Source of the DNA: Arcticibacter tournemirensis
GTDB lineage: Bacteria; Bacteroidota; Bacteroidia; Sphingobacteriales; Sphingobacteriaceae
Direction of reading: 5' to 3'
Assembly (NCBI RefSeq): GCF_006716645.1
Contig: NZ_VFPL01000001.1
Span: forward strand, 496,001 to 560,000
DNA: 64,000 bases
The position numbers were made by a program, and so were the translations under genes. Of the stretch, positions 1 through 8,654 are shown one piece after another. Within the stretch, counting starts at the first letter, position 1. Each line of letters begins with the position of its first letter. Below the pieces are notes generated by a model. That model did not search any database, was not told the DNA's origin, and was given only the letters and a program-made list of their open reading frames with translations.

Positions 1-4
1 TTTA

Positions 5-754
5 ATGATTGTTGTTGGTAATGGCTACGGGGTGTATTCACAAGAACAAAATGGTAATCATGCTATCAGGAACGTAGTGCTTGTACATGGCGCTTTCCTG
101 GATGGATCAGGTTGGGAAGGTGTGTATCAAGAATTAACCCAAAGGGGATATAATGTTACTGTCACGCAACACACCTTACGGGATTTCGATGATGATGTTG
201 CTGTTGTTGAAAAAGTGATTAGTCAGCAGGATGGCCCGTGCATCCTTGTAGGGCATAGCTATGGTGGGGTAGTAATTTCGGCAGCAGGGAACCACCCCAA
301 CGTGGCCGGCCTGGTGTATATTGCAGCACATGCCCCTGATGCGGGCGAGTTGAGAGCCGATCTTGTAAAAAAATATCCATCAGCTTATAAATCGCTTATT
401 AAGGGTGATGATGGATTTGACATTGTAAACCCGGCAAAGTTTGCTGAAGATTTTGCAGCTGATCTTCCCATAGAGAGAGCTACTTTTATGGCTAATGCAC
501 AGGTTCCAACCGCCGATAAAGTGTTCCGGGCTGTGATCCAAAAACCTGCTTGGAAATATAAGCCTACCTGGTATATGGTGGCTGGTGCTGATCGTATTAT
601 CAACCCTGATCTGGAACGATTTTATGCTGGTCGGGCTAAAAGCAAAAAGGTGGTTGAAATTAAGGGCGGCAGCCATGCCATCTATGCATCGCGCCCCAAA
701 GATGTTGCCGCGCTTATTATTGAAGCGGCAGCCCATGCCGGAAAAAAGGATTAA
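5..754 (+). CDS. alpha/beta-fold hydrolase
   Basis: A 249-residue single-domain alpha/beta hydrolase of the Abhydrolase_6 / salicylate-esterase-like type, probably a small-molecule esterase; the substrate cannot be told. Visible landmarks are the oxyanion-hole stretch LVHGAFLDGSGW (from about residue 26), the nucleophile elbow GHSYGG with Ser85, an acid in AGADRIINP and the late His in GGSHAIYASRP, so the triad looks complete. The first ATG lies 5 bp from the window edge, so the true start may be further upstream; a signal peptide there cannot be excluded. It converges on the response-regulator gene, 36 bp away. Fold assignment is firm, function open. Confidence 0.8.
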   Translation: MIVVGNGYGVYSQEQNGNHAIRNVVLVHGAFLDGSGWEGVYQELTQRGYNVTVTQHTLRDFDDDVAVVEKVISQQDGPCILVGHSYGGVVISAAGNHPNVAGLVYIAAHAPDAGELRADLVKKYPSAYKSLIKGDDGFDIVNPAKFAEDFAADLPIERATFMANAQVPTADKVFRAVIQKPAWKYKPTWYMVAGADRIINPDLERFYAGRAKSKKVVEIKGGSHAIYASRPKDVAALIIEAAAHAGKKD

Positions 755-790
755 TGATTACAGGCGATATATTTCGGGATGTAGTACCAG

Positions 791-1570
791 TTACTTCTTC
801 ATTGCGTATTCTGAGGGCGACATGCCAAATTGCTTGCTAAAGTTTCTTCCGAAATGCGTTTGTGAGTTATAACCAACCATGTCCGAAATCTCATATATCT
901 TGTAATTACCCTCGCGAAGAAGCTCTGCTGCTTTCTTTAAACGGGCTATATTGATAAGTTCATTGGGTGTGAGATCGGATATAGCCTTTATTTTGCGGTA
1001 TAGGGTAGGGCGGCTCATGTTCATCATGTCTGCCAGATGCTCTACATCAAGGTCAATATTAGCAAGGTTTTTATAAATGGTATCGTTCAGCTTCTCCAAA
1101 AAGTTTTCGTCGGCTTTCGAATAGGCCATTGTTTTTATATGGACAAGCGGCGAACTCGCAAAATACTGACGGATCTTATTCCGGTTAGAAAGCAGGTTCG
1201 CTATCTGAACCTTTAAATATTCAGGAGAGAACGGTTTCTCAATATAGGCATCCGCTCCCAGTTCCAGGCCTTCGATCTTAGACTGAAGGTTGTTTTTGGC
1301 TGTCAGGAGGATGATTGGAACATGGCTGAACTCAAAGTTCGACTTAATGATTTTACAAAGTTCAAAGCCGTCCATTATGGGCATCATGATGTCGCTTACG
1401 ACCAATTGAACCGCTTCCTTAAGAAGGATGTCGAGGGCTTCTTTTCCATCGTAGGCCTTTAAAATGGAATATTTATCTTCCAAATCATCAGATATGAAAT
1501 CCAAAATCTCCTCATTATCGTCCACAAGGAGGATCAATGGTTTAGTTTCCTGGTTAGTTAAATCCTGCAT
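791..1570 (-). CDS. response regulator, REC domain plus AraC-type HTH
   Basis: A 259-residue DNA-binding response regulator. The receiver domain covers about residues 11-130, with acidic pocket DD at 17-18, phospho-acceptor Asp60 (VVSDIMMP) and the switch Lys in IEKPFSP. The AraC-family double HTH fills about 155-259 (DVEHLADMMNMSRPTLYRKI and a second helix pair ending in FGMSPSEY). This is exactly the C-terminal half of a Bacteroidota hybrid two-component protein, but here it is a separate gene that starts 10 bp after the kinase stop in another frame. A GAGGG ribosome site lies in the kinase tail. Likely an activator of the neighbouring glycosidase genes (inference from the 21-bp direct repeats there). 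Confidence 0.9.
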   Translation of the reverse strand: MQDLTNQETKPLILLVDDNEEILDFISDDLEDKYSILKAYDGKEALDILLKEAVQLVVSDIMMPIMDGFELCKIIKSNFEFSHVPIILLTAKNNLQSKIEGLELGADAYIEKPFSPEYLKVQIANLLSNRNKIRQYFASSPLVHIKTMAYSKADENFLEKLNDTIYKNLANIDLDVEHLADMMNMSRPTLYRKIKAISDLTPNELINIARLKKAAELLREGNYKIYEISDMVGYNSQTHFGRNFSKQFGMSPSEYAMKK

Positions 1571-1580
1571 GTCGTAAATA

Positions 1581-4500
1581 TTAATCCCTCTTTAGTCCAG
1601 TCGGTAAATTTAATATAAAAACATTCAATGTACTATCATTCGTATCAAGAGTTAACGATCCTTGCAGTAATTCGGCAAGTGAGCGGGAAAGAGCCAGGCC
1701 TATGCCGGTTCCGGTTTGCTTGCGGGTTTCTTTGATCCGGAAGAATGAGTCGAAGATTTTGTCTTTCATATCTGCCGGGATATGATAACCATCATTTTTA
1801 ACCTGAATGGTAAATTCATTCTTCTCTTCATCTATCCGCGAGAGGGAAACGATAACCAGCTTTTCGCTATATTTTATCGCATTAGAGATCAGGTTGCTTA
1901 TTATCTTATTGAAGGCGTCTACATCCGTTGATACATTGACCGGCTCTGCCGGAACATCAATTTGAAATGTAATTTTCTTTTGTTCGGCAGCAGATTCAAA
2001 TCTCTGATGCAAATCGTGCAGCAATGATACGATATCGACATTGCTAAAGTTGAGACTGAAACTGTTTGTTTCCACCTGTCTGAAGTCAAGTAATTGCTCG
2101 GTTAGCTCCAGCAGGCGGCCTGTGTTCCTCTCCATGATCAGAAGATTTTTTTTGATGGACGGCACTTCATCTGCTTTATTAATGATTCGCTCCATTGGCC
2201 CCTTAATTAAAGTGAGAGGCGTACGGATCTCATGCGCTACATTAGTGAAGAAGTTGATTTTTGCCTGGTACACTTCCTGTTCTTTTTTATGTGCCAGAAG
2301 CTCTATTTTCCGCCGGTTCTTTTCTTTAACTTTTCTATCATATCTCTTAATGATATAGTAAAAAGCAGCCAGCAAAATCAGCATGTAGATGAGGTAAGCT
2401 GCCGGACTTTTCCATATCGGAGGAAGAATGACTACGACCAGTCTGGTATCGGTTTTATTCCACTGGCCACTGCTGTTTGACGCTTTTACGTGGAAAGTAT
2501 AAGTGCCGGGTCCCAATCCGGTAAAATAGGCCTGTCTGTTTGTTTTGAGATATATCCATCGACTGTCGAGCCCCTCGAGTTTATAGGCGTACTCGGCCAT
2601 TTCCGGAGCGGTAAAGCTCAAGGCTGCGAACTTGATATTAAATGACGACTGATCGTAGGTGAGTACAATTGTGTCTGTTAAGATAATTGACTTTTTTAAG
2701 GGCGAGTTCTCTTTATCAACAGGCAGCTCTTTGTTATAAACCTCGAAGCCTGTAATATACACAGGTGGGATATATGTGTTGTCGGTAAACTTATCCGGGT
2801 TGAAACGGATCATTCCCTTGACGCTCCCAAAGTACATATAGCCATCGGTGGTGTCTTTGAATGCTGAATTATAATTGAATTTGTCGTTCAGCAAGCCGTT
2901 TGATTTTGTAAAAGTTGTTATCTTTTCAGAAAAAGGATTAAAACACACAAGCCCTTTTGATGTGCTTATCCATAAGTTTTTTCGAGAGTCCTCCAGTATA
3001 CCGAATATAAAGTTACTGGGCAGTCCTTCGTTAATAGTGTAACTTTTAAATGTATTAGAGCCGGGCACATACTTGCATAAGCCGCCGCCATCAGTGGCTA
3101 GCCAGATTGTTCCGCCAGACGATTCAAGTATCTTGTTAATCCTGTTGCTATTTAAGCTTTTACTCTTTCTGGGATCGTTTTTGAAATAACTTTTTTTGCC
3201 GGTGTTGTTGTCAAGACGAATCAGCCCGTCTCTGATGGTACCAATCCAGATATTCCCGCTATGGTCTTCCAGAATGGAGTATACGAAGGTGCGGTAATCA
3301 TTATTAAAAAGGTTGACGTGTGTGAAGTTGTTTTTTTCTTCGTTGTAAAGATAGAGACCTCTGGTGGTTCCGATATAGGTTTTACCTGTTCTGGTTGCAA
3401 GGAAAGTGACGATAAAATTGCTCTTTAATTCATCGGGAGCTTCTCCCGAATCGTAATGCCTGATCACCTTGTTTGTTCGAATATCCATAATATCCAGGCC
3501 GTGCTCAAACGTTCCAATCCACAGTTCGTTGCCTTTAGCAAGCAAGCCATGAATGTTGGTGTACGAAATATCCGTCTTCGAGCCGGTTGGTGAAAAATGG
3601 GTAAACACACTGGTTTTGGGATTGAACTTATTAAGAGCAGCATCTTCGGTACCTACCCATATATTGCCATAATCGTCTTTGCATATTTCTCTGACGGCGT
3701 TTCCGCTGATTGAACTGTCGCTATTCGTGGGGAAGAACTTTTCAAAAAGATTGTATTGCCTGGGATAATAATTTACTCCTCCGAAGAAACTGCCCACCCA
3801 GATTCCGCCTTCCCTGTCTTTGCACAGGGTATAAACAGCATTGTCCGACAAGGAGTAAGGGTTTACGTTGTCTTTTACCAGGTTTACGACCTTCCTTGTA
3901 GAGAGATTATATATAAAAATACCCACCTCTGTTGCTATCCAGTACTCATCTCCGGTAATGTGCAGGAAATCTCTTACATAAATTTCCGACTTGTCTTTAT
4001 TGTGCGTAAGGATGTCTTCATACGTTTTACTTTCTTTGTTAAAGAGTTTGACGCCTTGATTGGATGTTCCGAGCATCAGGTATTTCCCCGCATCATATAT
4101 CCTTAAAATATATCGCGCTTTTGCCGGCTTCGAATGTTTGAAAACATCGTATGATTTAAACGACTTGTTTTTTATGTTTAACTCTCTGACCAGTCCGCCA
4201 GAAGTACCTACCCATATAGAGCCATCAGGACTTACACATAAAGAGGAGGCATCCATTATGTTTGTTGCATCGTAAAGATGCAGCTTGTTCCGGGCCGGAG
4301 TATAACAGAAAATCTTTGAATCCGACATAAACCAAACGTTACCGTATTTGTCGGTATTAAGATTGGTTATTACCATTCCTAATGTGGCCTTTACAAGAGT
4401 GAAGTTTTCTGATACTGTATTATAGCGGTATAAGCCGTTTCCGGTACCTACCCACAAGGTCCCCTTATTGTCTTCAATCAGGCTATTTACCATGTCGGTG

Positions 4501-4742
4501 CCGATACTTCCGGGATCGTCTTTATCGGGTCTGAATACTTTAAATGTGTAACCGTCAAAGCGGTTTAATCCATCAACGGTGCCAAACCATAGAAAACCAT
4601 GTTTGTCCTGAAGACTAGCGGAAATTGTATTTGTAGACAGGCCGTCTTCTACTTCATAGCGTTTGAAGTAATATGGCTGTGCGCTTAAGGATTCATTAAA
4701 CGCAAAATATATCAATAGAATGAATTGGAATGAAAGTTTCAA
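1581..4742 (-). CDS. two-component propeller sensor histidine kinase
   Basis: A 1053-residue sensor kinase. A signal peptide (about 1-21, ending SLSAQ) is followed by two seven-bladed Reg_prop propellers (about 25-680, repeated WxGTxxGL-type motifs), a Y_Y_Y domain (about 690-770), one membrane helix (about 785-805), HisKA with the phospho-His in NVAHEIRTPL, and HATPase_c with N box (NLISNAIKYS) and G boxes (TGTGIGLALS). It ends just after the ATPase, where family members of about 1350 residues carry on into REC-AraC; that part is the next gene. The start is TTG, because an in-frame stop lies directly upstream and TTG gives a good signal peptide. In this family the periplasmic propeller binds oligosaccharides; the ligand here is unknown but the GH92/GH2 neighbours suggest a glycan. 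Confidence 0.92.
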   Translation of the reverse strand: MKLSFQFILLIYFAFNESLSAQPYYFKRYEVEDGLSTNTISASLQDKHGFLWFGTVDGLNRFDGYTFKVFRPDKDDPGSIGTDMVNSLIEDNKGTLWVGTGNGLYRYNTVSENFTLVKATLGMVITNLNTDKYGNVWFMSDSKIFCYTPARNKLHLYDATNIMDASSLCVSPDGSIWVGTSGGLVRELNIKNKSFKSYDVFKHSKPAKARYILRIYDAGKYLMLGTSNQGVKLFNKESKTYEDILTHNKDKSEIYVRDFLHITGDEYWIATEVGIFIYNLSTRKVVNLVKDNVNPYSLSDNAVYTLCKDREGGIWVGSFFGGVNYYPRQYNLFEKFFPTNSDSSISGNAVREICKDDYGNIWVGTEDAALNKFNPKTSVFTHFSPTGSKTDISYTNIHGLLAKGNELWIGTFEHGLDIMDIRTNKVIRHYDSGEAPDELKSNFIVTFLATRTGKTYIGTTRGLYLYNEEKNNFTHVNLFNNDYRTFVYSILEDHSGNIWIGTIRDGLIRLDNNTGKKSYFKNDPRKSKSLNSNRINKILESSGGTIWLATDGGGLCKYVPGSNTFKSYTINEGLPSNFIFGILEDSRKNLWISTSKGLVCFNPFSEKITTFTKSNGLLNDKFNYNSAFKDTTDGYMYFGSVKGMIRFNPDKFTDNTYIPPVYITGFEVYNKELPVDKENSPLKKSIILTDTIVLTYDQSSFNIKFAALSFTAPEMAEYAYKLEGLDSRWIYLKTNRQAYFTGLGPGTYTFHVKASNSSGQWNKTDTRLVVVILPPIWKSPAAYLIYMLILLAAFYYIIKRYDRKVKEKNRRKIELLAHKKEQEVYQAKINFFTNVAHEIRTPLTLIKGPMERIINKADEVPSIKKNLLIMERNTGRLLELTEQLLDFRQVETNSFSLNFSNVDIVSLLHDLHQRFESAAEQKKITFQIDVPAEPVNVSTDVDAFNKIISNLISNAIKYSEKLVIVSLSRIDEEKNEFTIQVKNDGYHIPADMKDKIFDSFFRIKETRKQTGTGIGLALSRSLAELLQGSLTLDTNDSTLNVFILNLPTGLKRD

Positions 4743-5142
4743 TTAATTTAAAGGCTATAACTGCAAACTTATAGAAAATTGCCTTAGGTACAATCGCTTA
4801 TACTCCGGTTTCCAATAATTTTTTAATCTATCTTTATGTAAATAAAAGGGTTATAATAAGCATTTCTGAAGCGGGTGCGAAGCGGATACATCCGGGGATT
4901 ATTTGCCGAAGGGACAATAAATAATTGAATATATTTGAATAACAATCCCTTTGAGACGAAATAGAGATATTTTGAGACAAAAAACGTAGCAAAGCTTTGC
5001 CAAATGGTTTTATTTTGGATTTTTAAAGATTGCGACACACACGAGCCTATGCAGGCAGAGTACTTTGCATGGTTCGGCAATATTCCAAAACCTTATTTAT
5101 AATAGCAGACCGGGTTATAAAGGTTTATTAAACACACATTGG
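4743..5142. promoter_or_regulatory. divergent regulatory region with 21-bp spaced direct repeat
   Basis: 400 bp between the leftward sensor kinase and the rightward GH92 gene. It holds a direct repeat TTGAGAC at 4951-4957 and 4972-4978, spaced 21 bp start to start, i.e. two helical turns on one face, the spacing typical of AraC-family half-sites. A matching pair (7440-7446 and 7461-7467) precedes the second glycosidase gene. I see no convincing complete -33/-7 promoter. A short leftward reading frame at 4823-5080 has no family features and is not counted as a gene. Confidence 0.5.
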
Positions 5143-7398
5143 ATGAAATATTTAATTGTTCTTTTATTTGTTAGCAAGCTGGCTGTTGCTCAAACGCCTG
5201 ATCTTGTTAAATATGTCAACACACTGCAGGGAACCAATTCAAAACATGAGTTGACGCGCGGCAATACGTACCCCACTACAGCCCTTCCTTTTGGAATGAA
5301 TACCTGGACTCCGCAGACGGGCCGAAATGGTGATGGCTGGAAATACCAGTATTTTAAGAAAACGATCAGGGGCTTCCAGCAGGCGCACCAGTGCAGTTCG
5401 TGGAGTAATGATTATGCGGTATTTTCTTTCATGCCGGTTACCGGAGCTCTTAAGGTAAACGAAGAAGAAAGGGCTGCAGGTTTTAGTCACGATAATGAGA
5501 TTGCACGTCCCAACTATTATAAAGTAAAGCTTGATAACGGAATTACTACAGAGATGTCACCCACAGAACGCGGGGCACATCTTCGTTTCTCATTCCCTAA
5601 AGGCGAAAAAAGCTATCTGGTTCTGGACGGCTACACAAAAATGAGCATGGTGAAGATCATTCCTTCAGAACGCAAGATCATCGGATACGTTAATAATGGT
5701 CATTATGTGCCTGAGAATTTCAGGAACTACTTTGTCGTGGTATTCGATAAACCTTTCAAAAGCTACGGCACATGGGAAAACCGTACAAATTCTGTTTCTA
5801 CGGGGACATTGGAGCTGGAAGGTAAGGGAGCGGGTGCGTATATTGAGTTTAAGGCCGGAGAGCAGGTACAGGCGAAGGTTGCTTCTTCGTATATCAGTAC
5901 TGAGCAGGCCGGACTAAATTTAAAAAGAGAGCTTGGCAAGTTCAGGAACCTCGAGGCTACCAAAACGGCTGCCGCTAAGATATGGAATGAGCACTTAAGC
6001 AGGATACTTGTAGAAGGCGGCACTGAGGAGGAGAAAGCAACATTCTATTCCTGCTTCTTCAGGGCCAGTTTATTCTCCCGTCAGTTTTTTGAATATGATA
6101 AGGATGGTAAACCTTATTACTACAGCGCTTATGACGGAAAGATACACGAAGGGTACATGTACACGGACACCGGTTTCTGGGATACGTTCAGGGCTCAGTT
6201 CCCGTTAAATGCTATCATGCATCCTACTATGCATGGTCGTTATATGCAAGCTTTGCTTGCCGCTTACGAACAATGCGGATGGCTGCCTTCATGGTCGTTT
6301 CCCGGTGAAGGCGGAAGTATGATCGGAAATCATGCCATCTCATTACTTACAGACGCCTGGGTAAAAGGCATACGGACATTCGATCCGAAACAAGCTTTGC
6401 AGGCTTATCTTCATGAAGCCACTAACAAAGGTCCATGGGGCCCCGCCAATGGCAGACATGGCTGGAAGGAATATTATCAACTGGGGTACGTTCCTTACCC
6501 CGAATACGGAGAAGCTACTGCAAAAACTCTTGAATACGCGTATGATGATTTTTGCGCCTGGCAGTTATCGAAAGAAACGGATCAGCCATTTTATACCCGT
6601 ATTTTTGAACGCCAGATGTACAACTATAAAAACGTTTACGACCCATCTACGCGCTTTATGAGAGGCAGAAACAGCAAAGGGGAATGGAAAGCCAACTTTG
6701 ATCCTATTGAGTGGGGCGGTCCCTATACCGAAGGTAATGCCTGGCATTGGCAGTGGTCGGTTTTTCATGATGTTCAGGGACTGATCAACCTGATGCAGGG
6801 AGAGAAAAATTTTACTGCGAAGCTTGATTCGGTGTTTTCAGAGCCTAATAAAGTGAATACAGGAACCTATGGTGGAATGATACACGAGATGACTGAGATG
6901 GTGATGGCGAATATGGGGCAGTATGCTCATGGCAATCAACCGATTCAGCATATGATCTATTTGTATAACTATGCGGGTCAACCCTGGAAGACTCAATATC
7001 ATGTACGTCAGGTAATGAGCCGTTTGTATAATTCTACTGAAAACGGGTATCCCGGAGACGAAGATCAGGGTCAGACTTCGTCATGGTATGTTTTGAGCGC
7101 TTTAGGCTTTTATAGTGTTTGTCCCGGCACTGATCAATATGTAATCGGCAGTCCGGTATTTAATAAGGTGACTATTACTCTGGAGAATGGGAAGAAGTTT
7201 GTGATCCAGGCGCGTAATAACAATGCGCAGAACGTATATATCCAGTCGGCAAAGCTTAACGGAAAAGACTATACTCCTACTTATATAAAACACTCAGACA
7301 TTACAAACGGCGGACTGCTGGAGTTTGATATGCAGGCTCAGCCCGCAACGCAAAGAGCGCAAAGTGTATCTGACCGGCCTTTTTCGTTATCGCGCTGA
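5143..7398 (+). CDS. GH92 family glycosidase (alpha-mannosidase type)
   Basis: A secreted glycoside hydrolase of family 92, which releases mannose from alpha-mannosides in a calcium-dependent, inverting reaction. The ATG at 5143 is chosen over an in-frame ATG 26 codons earlier because it opens a clear signal peptide (MKYLIVLLFVSKLAVAQ); the product is 751 residues, normal for the family. Family landmarks are the N-terminal VNTLQGTNS and YPTTALPFGM, the QAHQCSSWSNDY stretch, TDTGFWDTFRA, EGNAWHWQW with the presumed catalytic Glu, and GDEDQGQTSSWYVLSALGFY near the C-terminus. It probably acts in the periplasm or at the surface with the two following glycosidases, and is a likely target of the adjacent regulator. 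Linkage specificity cannot be read from sequence. Confidence 0.93.
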   Translation: MKYLIVLLFVSKLAVAQTPDLVKYVNTLQGTNSKHELTRGNTYPTTALPFGMNTWTPQTGRNGDGWKYQYFKKTIRGFQQAHQCSSWSNDYAVFSFMPVTGALKVNEEERAAGFSHDNEIARPNYYKVKLDNGITTEMSPTERGAHLRFSFPKGEKSYLVLDGYTKMSMVKIIPSERKIIGYVNNGHYVPENFRNYFVVVFDKPFKSYGTWENRTNSVSTGTLELEGKGAGAYIEFKAGEQVQAKVASSYISTEQAGLNLKRELGKFRNLEATKTAAAKIWNEHLSRILVEGGTEEEKATFYSCFFRASLFSRQFFEYDKDGKPYYYSAYDGKIHEGYMYTDTGFWDTFRAQFPLNAIMHPTMHGRYMQALLAAYEQCGWLPSWSFPGEGGSMIGNHAISLLTDAWVKGIRTFDPKQALQAYLHEATNKGPWGPANGRHGWKEYYQLGYVPYPEYGEATAKTLEYAYDDFCAWQLSKETDQPFYTRIFERQMYNYKNVYDPSTRFMRGRNSKGEWKANFDPIEWGGPYTEGNAWHWQWSVFHDVQGLINLMQGEKNFTAKLDSVFSEPNKVNTGTYGGMIHEMTEMVMANMGQYAHGNQPIQHMIYLYNYAGQPWKTQYHVRQVMSRLYNSTENGYPGDEDQGQTSSWYVLSALGFYSVCPGTDQYVIGSPVFNKVTITLENGKKFVIQARNNNAQNVYIQSAKLNGKDYTPTYIKHSDITNGGLLEFDMQAQPATQRAQSVSDRPFSLSR

Positions 7399-7439
7399 AG
7401 GGATACTGAAGAATGAATGGAGATTAACTCATAGCCATA

Positions 7440-7467
7440 TTGAGATCTTTAGTACATATAATGAGAC
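7440..7467 (+). promoter_or_regulatory. candidate regulator operator, 21-bp direct repeat
   Basis: TTGAGAT at 7440-7446 and ATGAGAC at 7461-7467 repeat the core TGAGA(C/T) with a 21-bp step, the same word and spacing as at 4951/4972 in front of GH92. The distal half-site ends 46 bp before the GH43-like start codon. Co-regulation by the REC-AraC protein is inference. Confidence 0.45.
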
Positions 7468-7513
7468 AGTTTAGTGAAAGTATCGCTGCCTTTTTTACTT
7501 TATTTGTAAGCCA

Positions 7514-8557
7514 ATGAAGTTGAACCTGTTCTATTTAGTTTTTATAGTTACTACCAGCTGTTTCTTCTCATTACAGGCGCAGGAACGCGATAACATGCAT
7601 GCCGCGCCAGCACCACTGTTCCGCGATCCGGTCACCGATGGTGCCGCTGATCCCGTAGTCTTCTGGAATCATAAAGAAAAAGCGTGGTGGATGCTTTATA
7701 CACAGAGAAGGGCGAATTCGGAAACAGCCGATGTTGCTTATTGTTATGGGAATGCTATTGGTATCGCTTCGACCGAAGATAAAGGACGTACATGGGCTTA
7801 CCGTGGAACACTTAATCTTGACTTTGAAAACGGTCATAATACGTTCTGGGCTCCTGATATTGTTTTCCATAAAGGGAAATATCACTTATTTGTTTCTTAT
7901 ATCCGGGGTGTATATAACCATTGGGCAGGAAAGCCACGAATGGTACATTATACCAGCAAAGATCTGTGGAACTGGAAGTTTGAAGGTTTTCCTGTATTGC
8001 CATTTGATAACGTAATAAATCCGACTCTTTTCCAAATGCCCGACGGCAACTGGCGGATGTGGTATAAAGGTCCCAATAGTCTTACTTATATGGCTGAGAG
8101 CAGAGATTTAAAGAAGTGGCATTCACCATCAAAGGAGCCGGTGATTAAAGGGAATCCACATGAAGGAGAAAAAGTTTTCCGATTCGTAGGATCCTATTGG
8201 ATGCTTACTGATGAATGGTCGGGCATGAGGATATATAAATCTGCGGATCTTGAACATTGGGAGAAACAAGGAAAAATACTTGATAAAGCCGGGAAGAGGC
8301 CAGATGATACACCTACCGGCGCTCATGGCGACGTGGTTGTAGTGGGCAATAAGGCGTATGTGTTTTATTTTACGCATCCTGGCAGAAAGGCGCATTCAGC
8401 AGCAGATATTCGTCCGGATGGGGTGCTTCCCTACGAGTTTCGACGCTCATCCATACAAGTAGCCGAACTCGTATTAAAAGATGGTACTCTTACCTGTTTA
8501 AGAGATGAGCCTTTTGATTTTGAAATGACGCCGCCGACGGAGAGAGATATAAAATGA
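7514..8557 (+). CDS. beta-propeller glycoside hydrolase (GH43-like)
   Basis: A 347-residue secreted protein with a signal peptide (about 1-22, ending SLQAQ) and a five-bladed-propeller glycosidase fold of the GH43/GH117 kind. Blade-like repeats are visible: ADPVVFWNHKEKAWWMLYT, FWAPDIVFHKGKYHLFVSY, INPTLFQMPDGNWRMWYKG, EGEKVFRFVGSYWMLTDEW and GAHGDVVVVGNKAYVFYF. Acidic residues in ADP, APD and EGEK sit where clan-F propellers carry catalytic residues, but I cannot settle the family number or the substrate. It lies 115 bp after GH92 and 97 bp before GH2 on the same strand. Its own upstream repeat pair suggests a separate promoter under common control. Confidence 0.8.
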   Translation: MKLNLFYLVFIVTTSCFFSLQAQERDNMHAAPAPLFRDPVTDGAADPVVFWNHKEKAWWMLYTQRRANSETADVAYCYGNAIGIASTEDKGRTWAYRGTLNLDFENGHNTFWAPDIVFHKGKYHLFVSYIRGVYNHWAGKPRMVHYTSKDLWNWKFEGFPVLPFDNVINPTLFQMPDGNWRMWYKGPNSLTYMAESRDLKKWHSPSKEPVIKGNPHEGEKVFRFVGSYWMLTDEWSGMRIYKSADLEHWEKQGKILDKAGKRPDDTPTGAHGDVVVVGNKAYVFYFTHPGRKAHSAADIRPDGVLPYEFRRSSIQVAELVLKDGTLTCLRDEPFDFEMTPPTERDIK

Positions 8558-8654
8558 AGTACATCGCTGGATTGGTAAGGTCTGAAAATTAGACTTAGCT
8601 GATGTGGATTGTGGCTCTGATGATTACCAGAACAAGTTAAACGACAATTATATA

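Noticed and set aside
4823-5080. 85-codon leftward frame in the sensor/GH92 gap
   Set aside because: No conserved motif or signal peptide, and it crosses the repeat pair that looks regulatory.
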